Part shown: positions 1 to 10,499 of the stretch, in pieces
Layout of the letters: each line of letters begins with the position of its first letter
How positions within the stretch are numbered: the first letter of the stretch is position 1
Source: Chelonoidis abingdonii
Taxonomy: Eukaryota; Chordata; Testudines; Testudinidae
Reading direction: 5' to 3'
Assembly: GCF_003597395.2 (NCBI RefSeq)
Contig: NC_133778.1
Coordinates: 16,535,566-16,599,565 of the forward strand
DNA: 64,000 nt
Program-made: the position numbers and the translations under genes
Notes under the pieces: generated by a model
What the model was told of the DNA's origin: nothing
Seen by the model: only the letters and a program-made list of their open reading frames with translations
The model's database searches: none

Positions 1-3000
1 CATCCCAGGGACTGAGCAGGGATGTTTCCTACAAATCCTGTTCCTGTGGATAAAATGTTACCCACAATTGTGGACAAAATTCACCTGCCAAAGAAAATAA
101 ACATAGATAATATTGGAAGTAACTTCCAGAATGGACCAACACCAACATAAGGGATATGGCATGATTTCCAATAATCAACCCATGATATTTTGGAATATTT
201 TTGAAATTACTTTTATAAAAAAGTTAGAAGGCTTTATGCTGTTTTGTATATAACGTGAATTCTCCTTGGCTAAATTACGCATCCTAGACAGCTCTTAATA
301 CAATCTTATTTTGAAGCGTTAATTGAATAAGTGTGTCTCAGTAGAACATACAAAATTCAACACAATGAAGTTGCACAATCCCAAAGAGCAAGCATGTAGG
401 GAGAGTTTACTGAAAGTTAAATCTGCACCAATCTGTGAAAGTCACTTTAAAATTGCCTGTAAATACTCAAAAGAAAATATTTAGCATGTAATAAAGAATT
501 GCCTCCAAGTTTAGAGAAGTCTTCCAATCACACTACCTTTCAATGAGCACCTGGATATTGTACAACCTGTCACTTCTTAATGGTTTAAATATTTCATTTG
601 AAATATTATTGTAGAGAAGCTTCCATTTTAACAAGAACTGTGATTCAAAATTACTTTGGAATGTATATTCTTTGCGAATAGGCATTGCTCTCTTTTAAAA
701 GCAATCACTGTCTTTCACATTCATTCTGTTTATCATACTTCAGTCCTGGGTAAAATATGAAATCTCAATGGCTTAGATTAGTGTTACTGCATATCAGACC
801 AATGAAAGTAAACAGTATTAAAACAAGTATCTGTGGAATGATAAGCAACAGTAAGTGTGAATTCTGGACCAGTTTGGCCTCTACTGAATATTTCCAGACC
901 GTTAAAGAAAAAGCTCTATAAATACTGAAAGCAGCAACAGACGACCAACTTTGCATAAACACTTTTGTTTTCTTCAGGAAAAATAGCAATGGAAAGATAT
1001 AGGTGCCAACTACCTCAGTCATGTTCCATGGGAACAGAGCAAGCCACTGTGCATAAACAAAACGTGGTCATTCCAAAATAAAAAAATATTCCCTCAAATC
1101 AGCAACTTAGTTTTAGTGCTATCAAGTACCACATATGTAGTTCCAACATCAGTTTGGAAACGCTTAGAAAAGTCCCTGCTTTGGAGTGAAACTGTAATAA
1201 GTATCAGTAATTTAAGGGAACTATAACATAAGAACACTGTAATTCTAAAAATCCAAACACTATGGAAAGGAAAGAAATCAAGGTTAAGTTACACTTAAAA
1301 AATATAAAGCACAAAACCCTCTCCATTTTTGGAAAAAGCAAGTTAGGTTCTCCTAAGCATTCCAAACTGCCCTGCGTCCCCTGATTCCAGAATTTGTATA
1401 TTCCACAGAAGGCAGACATGAGTCTGACAAGTATCACAGCTCACAGATACCTGATATTCTATCATTTGGTAACCTGGCTGTGAATCTTGTAGTTTTAATG
1501 TATCTTAAGCAGTTTATACCTTATAAATTTTCATTTGGACTTCAAGAAATACACAGCCTGTGACTGTGCAACCATCATGAACCATGCAATCAGAATCAGC
1601 TTGCAGGGGCCACATCGTTGTACATACACAGAATAAAGTTTTCATCTATTAGTATCCACAGGAAGCCTGCCAATGAGGATCAGAACAGTTTAAGATTGGT
1701 GCATTGCATCCAATGGCGGATCTGAGGGAACAATACTAGGAAGGTAAGATAAGATTTGGATAGGTTTTTGTGTGTCTGACCTCTAAATAGTGTGATCTTT
1801 GGGTTGCTAATAGGTCAGGAGAGAGCAGACTGGAGATACTAGGCCCGTTTGGTTGGCAGATGATGCAGATATTAGTATTTCAACTGTGGGATGTGTAGTA
1901 CATGGCTGATCTTATCTTAGTTGGAAAATGTAAAGCTTGCTTGCCCAAGAATATTTTACGAACAGAGTTTGAGCATAGACAGAATAATGGGGTTCAGATA
2001 AGGTTGTTTGAGACAATTTAACTCATCATTTTGATATATTCTGTAGTTTGTTTTGTTCGATAGTTCACAGTTATTACATTTTGTTTAAAGATAAAACCTT
2101 AATTTTAAACTTCCTTCCTTTGTAGTGCTTAATTTTGTGGACTCCAGTGTTTATCTATCTTTAAAGTTAGAAAGATTTATTTACAATCTTAACTCTAACC
2201 TTTAATTATGTTTTTTGCATGGAAATCTCTTTACGGTATTAAACAGATATTAAGAATTACTGTGTGACAATTTGATGTACATAATTATCTTCTAAACTAG
2301 GAACATATTTGTAGAGTGAACCTTCACAGGAATGCATGCAATAGTTAGCCCACTATCCAGAGCTGTCCTAAACCTTTCAGCCCAAGCTGTTCAGGTGAGG
2401 ACTTCAGGAAGTCAGCAAAGATTTTAGTCTGCAAGCCACAATGAAATATCTATAGCACACAGAAGTGTCATTCTGGATATTATAATGTCTTCTTTAGACT
2501 ACGAAGACTTCCTAGTCTTCCATAGGTCATCAGACTTTTCCACAGCATTAAAAGTTCACTGTAAAATGAATATAATTTATATGCATTCTATTCATGGCTT
2601 TTCCATTGACTTAATATTTGTGAAACACTATGTATGTGTGCAAGTCTTTTTTTTGGTATGTACAGTAAAGCAATTCTGTGTCAAAGAAGGGAAGACATAT
2701 TCTTGCTGTCTGACAAACCTTAGCAATGTCTTAATCCAGACTTCTCTAGAGATAAAATCTGACAGATTTTTAAAAACCTATTTGCTAGAATATCACAAAT
2801 CTTTTTCTTGTTCCATTTAATTTTCCCCAAAAAGTAACAAAAAAACAAGCCCTATGCACTATTACTTCTTATTAGTTGTATTACCATAGCAATCATAGAC
2901 ATCATAACTGAAACAAACTGCAAGTTTGCACTCCATTGCACTGCTTATTAAGGTGCAAAAATGACTTTTGACTTTTGAAACAGTAATCAGTCTATTTAAA

Positions 3001-3160
3001 TTAAACTCAGTTGGTATTGTTCCTCTAAGTCCTCTTGTTCACAAAGTCTACATGCAACAAGAGAGAAAGAACAGACATCCGTAGAAGAATTTGAGTGAGG
3101 GTACATATAACATCTTTGTCATAACCTTACAAAGCTTGTATGATCATTTCAGGTTCTAAT
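1..3160. other. AT-rich noncoding sequence, nothing recognised
   Basis: No frame in this stretch shows a recognisable domain. The open frames are short, lack similarity I can name and sit in AT-rich low-information sequence. An AATAAA is visible at 1632-1637 on the plus strand, but without an adjacent exon it cannot be called a polyadenylation site. The stretch is most simply intronic or intergenic. Confidence 0.5.
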
Positions 3161-3179
3161 CAACTATAAACCAGGAATT

Positions 3180-3545
3180 AATGGAATCAAGTAAGGCAGA
3201 TACGGACATTGTTGAGAAGCTAGATGATTTCTTTACAATAGTCTTCAACAAAGAGGATGTTATTCCTCCCGCAGACCCACTCCTTTCTGCTAATAAAGAT
3301 CATATACTACCAAAAACTAAGGTGACAGAAGAAGAGTTGCTGGAACAAATAGATCACTTAAAAAGCAGTCATTTGGCCCAGATCACATATATCCCAAAAA
3401 CATGTAAGCTCTCATTAAAAACAGCTACTATAACACAGAATTGGAGGGTAGCAAATGTTATACCTATATCTAAAGAAAGAAAAAAAAAGATATTGGGTTG
3501 ATCCAGGGAATTAGAGCCCAGTAAACTTAACAAATGTGCCCCTAA
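3180..3545 (+). pseudogene. CR1-type LINE ORF2 fragment (start of reverse transcriptase)
   Basis: A 106-codon frame at 3181-3501 matches the linker and early reverse transcriptase region of CR1-clade non-LTR retrotransposons. It shows the aspartate/phenylalanine-rich 'LDDFFTIVF' segment near residues 15-23, an acidic spacer, and 'WRVANVIPISK' near residues 88-98, where active CR1 elements have the W-R-x-A-N-V-x-P-I block. The frame ends soon after an A-rich run. Out-of-frame similarity to the next RT block (asparagine/tyrosine/arginine then P-V-x-L-T) continues to about 3540. No endonuclease, catalytic YADD block or 3' UTR is present, so this is a short dead fragment. It is followed directly by a pyrimidine-rich stretch and then the DNA transposon at 3625. 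Family assignment is by motif memory; L2-like elements are the alternative. Confidence 0.7.
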
Positions 3546-3624
3546 GTATCCACCTGTACTTCTGCAGTCTCCCTCCTGTACCTCACATTCCCCTGTTCCT
3601 CTCAGTCTATTCCTATTCCACTTT

Positions 3625-3919
3625 GGGTACGTCTTCACTACCAGCCATATCGGCAGGTAGCAATCGATTTCTCGGGGATCAATATATCGCATCTCATCTA
3701 GACGCGATATATCGATCCCCAAACGTGCTCCTGTTGACTCCGGAACTCCACCAACATGAACGGTGGTAGCAGAGTCGACAGGGGGAGCCATGGACATCGA
3801 TCCCGCGCCGTGAAGATGGTAGGTAACTTGACCTAAGATACTTCGACTTCAGCTACGCTATTCACGTAGCTGAAGTTGCATATCTTAGATTGATCCCCTC
3901 CCCTAGTGTAGACCAGCCC
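3625..3919. mobile_element. Nonautonomous DNA transposon (MITE) with two internal hairpins
   Basis: The ends are imperfect inverted repeats: GGGTACGTCTTCACTACC on the left and, read from the right end inward, GGGCTGGTCTACACTAGG. Inside are two long hairpins. The first pairs 3674-3690 with 3704-3720 with one mismatch in 17. The second pairs 3846-3857 with 3865-3876 perfectly, extended by CTAAGATA (3833-3840) against TATCTTAG (3881-3888). The element encodes nothing. The sequence type, with CG-rich GATC-containing arms and a 'GTCTACACTA' terminus, is familiar from turtle genomes. No clear target-site duplication was found, so the superfamily is left open. Confidence 0.7.
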
Positions 3920-5784
3920 ATATTCTCCTAAGTGCGTCACTCTCCTTGAACATCACATTCCACTCCCTCTCTGCCTCTCCCTGCATCTCCACACTCCCCT
4001 ACCGCTCTCAATTTCCACTGAATCGTCACAAAAATCAATTGCTGCCACACTCTGGGGATCTGACTTTTCCTCAATATGGCTTCGATGCCCTACTGACAGC
4101 CAGAAAAGATTTGTTTTTATGGTTTCTTGTTTTCTACATTAGAAACTGAAGTCTTGTCTCTCCTGGAATACTGTATGGATGAGTAGAGAATTAGTATGAT
4201 CTTGACATTTCATAGAAAGGAACTCAATGAACTCTGATTAATTGAAATGGGAAGTGTTTAAAACTCAGACTGTTTAAAACTCTTAGCTGTCATTCAGCTA
4301 TCACACTTCGGAAAAAATTTCTTGTTAAAGATTTAACACCCTGCCCCTTCAAGAAAGGGGTGAACAAGTTATCCCTACATATTTGGAGTCTTCCAGTAAG
4401 GTCCCCAACAAAAAAAAGAACATCCTTTGATACATTCCTGATATTTTTAAGGAAATCGTCAAGTAGAAAACCTTTCAGGACTTCTTCATACAACAATAAT
4501 AATAATAATAAAAAAAGACGTAACTCCCTCCCTACCCATTTCGTACGTCACCTTAAAGAAACTGATACTTAAGACATCAGAAAGCCAAAGTATATTTAAC
4601 AGAATAAATGTAATTACTATTTCAAGAACCACTGTGTCTTTACATAGATACACAGATCCAATTTTTTGAATCTGTAACAAACTCCCTGGAGTCCATTTTG
4701 ACCTCTTCTATGTCAGTTGTGTGCAAACATTATTGGCACTCTTTGACATTAGATCGTTTCAAGGATATTCAGGTAGGAAATAATTAGCATTATAGTACCT
4801 TTTTGTACTACAATAGCTAAACAAATTTTATGTAGCTCCAATTAATAATTTCACTACTTCATTTTGGCTATCTAAATGACAAACTACCAGCAAAAATTAT
4901 TGGGGCTACAATTATTTTCATCCTCAATTACAATCTCACAACAAAGAATGCCAGTGTCTGATCTCATCATAAGTACAAAATGTAACATGGGAGCTGTGGA
5001 ACACCCAAGTCAGGAAATGCCTGTGTAGTTTTTGGCACACACTAACGGCAATACAATAAAATTTTCCTTTAACAGGAAGAATGAGAAAAAGAAAATATAC
5101 ATGCAAGATGTCGGAGTGAATGTTGCCTCGCATTCTTAACTATTGGAATTTCCTCATTTGAATGCTTAAAAATACAAGCAGAACGTTACACTACTATCTA
5201 GGATTTTTTAAATTCAAACTGTTTTGTTTTGAGTAAAAGAGAACACGATGGTGATCTAATGGCGGAGTTTATTTCTTGCTGCACACTCCCCATGAACAAA
5301 TACAAGTGTGCACTTATGGTCTGGTCCTGCAAGCACATACATGCGTGCATAATTTAACTCATATGAGTCATCCCATTGCAAGATATTTGCAGAATCAGGA
5401 CCTGAACTAGTAATGCTCCTCTTTGATAAACTAAAATTATTCTTTTTGAATGACCAAAGTCATTAGTTTGACATTTGAAACTAGATAAGGACATTTTTTG
5501 TGTATTCTTCCCCAAAAAATGGATGTTTAGAATATTTTTAAATGGGCGTTTCCCCTCACTTTTCCTGAACTTATAGCTGAAAGCATTTTCCTAACACTTT
5601 TTTTAAAAAGTATTTACACAGACTTGAAGCATGGAATATTCTAGTCCAAAATGTGAATGTTTTGGGAGGCCATGAGCATGTAAAATTCAGGCAAGGAGGG
5701 GGGGGAATAGAAAGAGATGTGTGATTTTACACAATTTCTGATTTACTATTATTATTATTTTTTAATTTTAGAAATCCAGGTCTT
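3920..5784. other. Noncoding, AT-rich; short AAT microsatellite
   Basis: No gene or named repeat is recognised. An (AAT)n tract lies at about 4492-4510. The open frames here are short and partly created by that tract. Confidence 0.5.
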
Positions 5785-6075
5785 ACCTATCTGCAGCTGG
5801 GAGTATGCCTCCTAAGCCAGGCAGACAGATGCATGCTGGTTCTGCTCAAAGTAGAGCGCTAAAAATAGCAGTGTAGATGTCGTGGCATGAGCAGTGGCTT
5901 GGATTAGCTGCCAAGGTCCGAGCCCACTCAGCTCCTTAGGTCCAAGCTCAGGTGGCTAGCCGGAGCCTCTGACCATGCCACAATATTCATAGTTTTTAGC
6001 CCACTAGCTTGAGCAGAACTAATGCAAGTCTGTCTATGCAGGCTGTAGAAATACACTAGAGACCTAGCTGAAGTA
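5785..6075. repeat. Degenerate foldback (palindromic) MITE-like repeat
   Basis: The left half (about 5810-5885) contains the order GGCAGACAGATGCATGCT, TTCTGCTCAA, CTAAAAATAGCAG. The right half (about 5980-6050) contains the same blocks inverted and in reverse order: TTTTTAGCCCACTAGCTTGA, GCAGAACTAATGCA, TCTGTCTATGCAGGC. The whole forms an imperfect hairpin of about 270 bp, typical of abundant nonautonomous elements in turtles. It is followed at 6085-6110 by the motif GATTTCAGTGGGCTTTGGAT, also seen in the foldback copies near 45, 49 and 52 kb. Confidence 0.6.
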
Positions 6076-6462
6076 TGACCAATGATTTCAGTGGGCTTTG
6101 GATTAGACCCTAAATGAGAGATGAAAATATTTTTATTCAACTCTCTTCCTTTTCTAAAAAAAATAACAGCAAGTTTTGTGACCCAGGAACCTCTTGGTGC
6201 CAACTGGCAGAAAGAGTGCATGAAGTTTTACAGGCATCCCCTGGGTTGGATATTAGCATAAATCACTAAAGGGTGGCACGTGTGAGGTCTCTAAAGAGAG
6301 CCAGCAGCCCTTTGGTTGTAATAATCACTGTAAAATGTATTACAGATAGTATATAAGGAGTTGTGTGTCTCTACTGAAAATGATGCTCTTAAGGCAGCTA
6401 ACTAGGAGGTGATGTCTCAGGCAGATTCCTTTCAAGCAGGACGTGTGTCTCACAAAGTGTAT
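6076..6462. other. Flank of the LTR element
   Basis: Apparently unique sequence with no recognised coding content. It ends in GTAT at 6459-6462, the left copy of the target duplication of the LTR retrotransposon. Confidence 0.5.
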
Positions 6463-6692
6463 TGTGATGGGGCAAGCCCAGATGGCTACAGTAAAGTACT
6501 GAGGAACAGGTATGTTAGCCCCAGGTTAAACAAATCCCTAGTACCATGGTAACCAAATGGCAGTTGCTCCAGTTAATCAAGGCATCTGGGGCCAATTAAG
6601 ATCTTTCTAGAAGGCAGTGGAGATAGCTACACTGATTAGAACACCTGCAGCCAATCAAGGCAGGCTAATCAGGGCACCTGGGTTTAAAAAGG
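6463..6692 (+). repeat. 5' LTR, first part (U3) in normal orientation
   Basis: This segment aligns almost base for base with 11765-11993 of the 3' LTR, with about ten differences in 230 positions, and ends at the same GGGTTTAAAAAGG, a likely TATA-type box. Immediately beyond it the two LTRs diverge completely. The missing remainder of this LTR is found inverted at 7167-7665. Confidence 0.9.
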
Positions 6693-7146
6693 CCTTCTCA
6701 AAGACGCCCCATTAAAGTGATTCCTCTAGGCATTCATCCTCCAATGTCAGTTTTCCTTGCCTCAGCCAGAATGGCTATGCCGTATGAGCCGCTTCCCATC
6801 ATTGGCCACGGTTCAGCTCTGTAAGGGTCTTTACGCTAGGTTAACCAGTTCACGCCAACACAAGCTTGTGCCATGGTCTTTGGACAAGCAGGTTGGCTCC
6901 ATCAGCGCACGATTAGTCTCCTTGCTTGCGAGCCGCACTGCAGTTATGGCTGTGGACGGGCTTACGTCTGACCGTGTCGAGACCTGCTGCCGGTGGGCTG
7001 GCCGTAGCTTGATATCATAGCCCGGTAATTCACTAATCGTCAATCGTCATTGTACGTGACAAAAAAAAAACCTTAACCCTTCTCTTTTTTTTGTTTTTAA
7101 AATCTCCCTCCTTCTTCTGCCACGTCGAGCGACACCAAAATAATCA
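6693..7146 (-). other. Inverted leader / possible gag N-terminal region of the LTR element
   Basis: Read on the minus strand, this stretch lies directly downstream of the inverted LTR end and primer binding site, so it should be the 5' leader and perhaps the start of gag. It carries a purine/T-rich stretch near 7060-7100 and then GC-rich sequence with a 70-codon frame (7043-6831, minus) that I do not recognise. No capsid or matrix signature is visible. Confidence 0.5.
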
Positions 7147-7162
7147 CCACCTCCTGACACCA
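7147..7162 (-). other. Primer binding site, tRNA-Leu type
   Basis: On the minus strand the sequence reads TGGTGTCAGGAGGTGG, four bases after the LTR terminus TGTCACA. The first 12 to 13 bases match the complement of the 3' end of vertebrate tRNA-Leu (…CTCCTGACA plus CCA). Its presence fixes the true direction of the inverted block as the same as the element's own 5' region. Confidence 0.75.
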
Positions 7163-7166
7163 GTAA

Positions 7167-7665
7167 TGTGACAATAGAGTTCCCCTTACCTTATGGTGGC
7201 GTCCTGTGGATTGCATTATTGGCCCATAGTTTGCCACTCACCTCAAGTGATCTTCCTCTCTGATCGAAACCCACAGTCTGGGTCAACTCCCCCCCCTCCT
7301 GTGTTCTGTCAGTAGTCGTGGAGGTTTGGGGGGAACCCAGGCCTGCCTCTCTACCTCCAGGTTCCACCCAGGGCCCATGGGCAATGCCATGCCTTCCTGT
7401 ATGTAACAGCTGCCTATGAACAGCATACAACTCTCCTGGGCTACTTCTCCATTGGTCTCCTCCAAAGCACTTCTTTATCCTCACCCACAAGACCTTTCCT
7501 CCTGGAGTCTGATAATGCGTAATTTGTCTGATAATTCCTCAATCCTCACAGTTAGCACATCCCTCTTCAGTCTCAGCCTCCTGCGCACTCTTGCTCCGCC
7601 TTTATCTCACACCTGCGTTTCCTCTCCTCTGGCTCATCCTCCCGCTCTGACTGGAGTGAGCTGCC
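7167..7665 (-). repeat. 5' LTR, remaining part, in inverted orientation
   Basis: The reverse complement aligns with 11994-12427 of the 3' LTR: CAGCTCACTCCAGTC at its start, AGGATAAAG and AGCCCAGGAGAGTTGTA in the middle, and TGTCACA at its end (7167-7173 on the plus strand). It abuts an assembly gap. The orientation is wrong for an intact element, so this is either a genuine inversion or a scaffolding error. Confidence 0.85.
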
Positions 7666-7669
7666 TTTG

Positions 7670-7844
7670 NNNNNNNNNNNNNNNNNNNNNNNNNNNNNNN
7701 NNNNNNNNNNNNNNNNNNNNNNNNNNNNNNNNNNNNNNNNNNNNNNNNNNNNNNNNNNNNNNNNNNNNNNNNNNNNNNNNNNNNNNNNNNNNNNNNNNNN
7801 NNNNNNNNNNNNNNNNNNNNNNNNNNNNNNNNNNNNNNNNNNNN
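7670..7844. other. Assembly gap (175 N)
   Basis: A run of 175 undetermined bases. It falls where the inverted block ends and the forward gag sequence resumes, so the missing bases probably include gag N-terminal sequence or the inversion joint. The N count may be an estimate. Confidence 0.99.
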
Positions 7845-8341
7845 CCGCAGTCCCAATTGTATGACCTCATCCATCTCGCACAAAAGTGGTTGCAAACAGA
7901 GTACCGGAGTCCGGAAGAGATACTAGAGGTTCTGGTCATCGACCGGTACATGAGGGCACTGCCACCAGATCTCCGCAAATGGGTAGGCCAGAACGATCCA
8001 TCCACCTATGATGAGATGATCACGCTGGTGGAAAGACGCATGACAGCCAGGGAATTGACTCAACTATCCAAGGAAAGCCCCTTTCTCAGCAAACACCCAA
8101 CCTCAGCCCTGGAAGGTGGGACAGCCAAACCCCTGGGGAGTCCTAGGGGGAGGAAGAGGGGGGCTGAAAACCAGCAGAGACTCCAGAAGGAAGGGATTGA
8201 TCTGAGTGGGGGGGGGGGTGGAACCCTGGGACTAAACCCCCTAGCCCACATGATAGGAGAATAATTAGAAACAATTATAGATGTTATGCATGTGGGGAGT
8301 GGGGACACATAGCAGCACAGTGTCCCAGCACCGAGGAGCCT
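7845..8341 (+). pseudogene. gag fragment: SCAN-like capsid C-terminal domain plus CCHC zinc knuckle
   Basis: The frame resumes after the gap with a helical segment that includes '[12 protein letters not shown]', '[20 protein letters not shown]' and '[15 protein letters not shown]'. This is the capsid C-terminal fold that gave rise to the vertebrate SCAN domain, including the D-R-Y-M-R-A-L-P core. An 11-G run at 8208-8218 then shifts the frame: the original frame stops at about 8262, while the +2 frame reads on through a zinc knuckle with Cys codons at 8282, 8291 and 8321 and His at 8306 (CX2CX4HX4C), continuing without a stop into the protease frame at 8342. In a working element this protein would build the virus-like particle and bind RNA. 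The N-terminal part is lost in the gap. Confidence 0.8.
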
Positions 8342-8785
8342 ATGCAATGCAACTTGGGGGATTGGGAGGTCCCATGTGCCCTTATTCACCTTGCAGGCGT
8401 CGCATTAGCCCCGCATAACTACACCAGGCCAGTGAAGATAAATGGAGTAGAGACTACAGCACTTGTGGACTCGGGGAGTGCTATCACTCTTATATCGGGT
8501 AAGCTAGTAAAAAGTAGCCAGCTGCTGCAAGCCAAATGCGTAACAGTGACGTGTGTGCATGGCGCCATTAGCCATTATCGCACCATCCCAGTGGAGATAG
8601 AGGTTCAGGGGAACCCCATTAAGATGACAGTAAGTGTAGTTCCCAAACTCCCATATTCTGTAGTTATTGGGAGGGACTATCCAGGGTTTGATAAGTTACT
8701 CCCCTCGGAGAGGCTGGAGGGATGTGGAGACCCTGTTGGCAGTGACTCATCATTTGGGGGAATGTCAACCCCCAATGTTTTCTGA
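8342..8785 (+). pseudogene. pol: retroviral-type aspartic protease domain
   Basis: This 147-codon frame holds 'TTALVDSGSAITLIS' at residues 39-53, with the catalytic Asp at residue 43 (codon 8468-8470) in the D-S-G form used by many Gypsy and retroviral proteases. Further on is 'YSVVIGRDYPGF' near residues 105-116, corresponding to the hydrophobic-G-R-D block near the protease C-terminus. It is continuous upstream with the zinc knuckle. It ends at TGA 8783-8785. The reading that best resembles the expected linker (F-S-E-F-S, then a basic stretch) continues in another frame to about 8873, so a frameshift near 8740-8780 is likely. It would cleave the element's polyprotein but is cut off from the downstream enzymes in this copy. 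Confidence 0.8.
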
Positions 8786-8989
8786 GTTTTCTCTGGAGCT
8801 ATTCTCAGCCCCCAAAAGGCCCGGAAGACAAAAAAAGGAAGGAAGGCCGCGAAGGTGTTGGGAACCCGGATCCTGACCCAGGGCCAGAAGACCGCGCTAG
8901 TAGGCAGATGGACATGAGCAGCCATCAGAGAAACTACCAAAACGGAAGGTGAGCCGTAGGCTGGCCCCAGCCATGATGGTGACGAGCCG

Positions 8990-10265
8990 TTGGAAGAAGC
9001 AGAAGCCGGCCCCTGGGAGCTCAGGCAGGTTAGTCCTGGGAGAGAGACTTTTGGACGAGACCAGGCAGAGGACCCTAGATATGATAACGTCAGGAAAGAG
9101 GTGGCTGAGATAGATGGGATACCAGTGGAGGGGAAGGTCTGGGGTCCAGAACCCTACTTTATAGTGAAGAAAGATCTCCTGTACTGTGTGGTGCAAATGC
9201 AGGAGCAGGAGATACATCAACTTCTGGTATCACGAAAACATCAAAAAGCCATATTGAGCCTCGCCCACAGTCACCGGTTTGGAGGACACTTAGGGGTAGA
9301 GAAAACCCAGGCCAGGATCCTGCGGAGGTTCTTCTGGCCAGGAGTACATGAAGATGTCAGGCGATACTGGACTTCTTGTAAAGAGTGTCAGCTACATAGC
9401 CCTCACCTACACTTACAGGCCCCTTTGATACCTCTTCCAATAATAGAGGTACCATTTGACCACGTAGCCATGAATCTGATTGGGCCCCTAGAGAAGATAG
9501 CTTGGGGCCACCAACATGTGCTGGTTGTATTAGACTATGCAACTCGATACCCGGAAGCCGTCCCCCTACGCAACACAGCTTCCAAGACAATAGCTAAGGA
9601 GCTAGTACAGATCTTTTCCCGGGTTGGGCTACCCAAGGAGATACTGACTGATCAAGGGACACCTTTCTTATCCAAGTTGATGAAAGATCTCTGTTCATTG
9701 GTCCATGTACAAGCCCTACGGACCTCTGTATACCACCCACAAACAGACAGTCTTGTAGAAAGGTTCAACAGGACCCTCAAGGCCATGATCAGGAAAGTGG
9801 TGAGCCGGGATGGGAAAGACTGGGATACCCTATTGCCTTACCTCATGTTTGCCATCCAGGAAGTTCCACAAGCCTCCACAGGTTTCTCTCCGTTCGAACT
9901 ACTATATGGGCGCCACCCCCCGAGGCATATTGGATATAGCCAGAGAAGCCTGGGAAGAGGAGTCAAATCCCAGAAAGAACATAGTTGAGCATGTACTACA
10001 GATGAGGGATCGGATAGCCCGAGTTACACCCATTGTAGAGGAACACTTGGAGAAAGCACAGGAGACCCAACGGACCCATCATAACCACCAAGTAAAGCTT
10101 CGACGGTTCCAACCAGGGGATCGTAGTAATGGGTCCGTGGTTCCACAGCAAAAAGCAAAGCCTGTTGGCCCATGGCAGGTCTCTATGAAGTGACTGAGCC
10201 GTGGGAGGAGGTAAACTATAGGTGTGGCAGCCAGGCCGCAGGGACTGGAGCAAATTTACCAACAT
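8990..10265 (+). pseudogene. pol: integrase, located upstream of reverse transcriptase
   Basis: A 332-codon frame (8990-9988) carries the whole integrase core. The zinc-binding HHCC module is 'HSHRFGGHLG' near residue 93 and 'CKEC' near residue 130. The catalytic core has 'AMNLIGPL' (residues 160-167), 'LTDQGTPF' with the second Asp, and 'YHPQTDSLVERFNRTLK' with the Glu. The first catalytic Asp, normally in the x-M-D-L-x-G-P-L motif, is Asn here (residue 162, codon AAT at 9473-9475). After 'FELLYGRHPPR' a frameshift in the C-rich run near 9915 moves the sequence to the frame 9810-10193, which continues with a helical spacer and 'LRRFQPGD'. Shifted GPY/F-like remnants ('YEVTEPWEEVNYR', then the L-K-P-W-H-D block) extend to about 10290. 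Both the substitution and the breaks indicate a dead integrase. Confidence 0.88.
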
Positions 10266-10499
10266 CAATCTTCTAAAACCTTGGCATGATTGACAGGCAT
10301 GCTTAGCCACCCAGACGACCCTTCCCCAGGAGGATAACTTACATGAGCAAGTGAAGATTCACCCGACTTGCACCAATCCAAAACTCGAGGCAGCAGACTG
10401 ATCAATCGCAACCGAGATGCGTTCTCTACAAAACGGGGCGACGACTGAGACCTATCACCATATCTTGCACAATCCCCGAGCCAGTACACTGAGACCCGA

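Noticed and set aside
3369..3797. 142-codon minus-strand frame
   Set aside because: It runs through the complement of a CR1 fragment and into a MITE, so it is a chance frame.
7416..8264. 282-codon frame spanning the N gap
   Set aside because: The left part is the inverted LTR and the middle is undetermined bases. Only the part after 7845 is gag; the joined protein is artificial.
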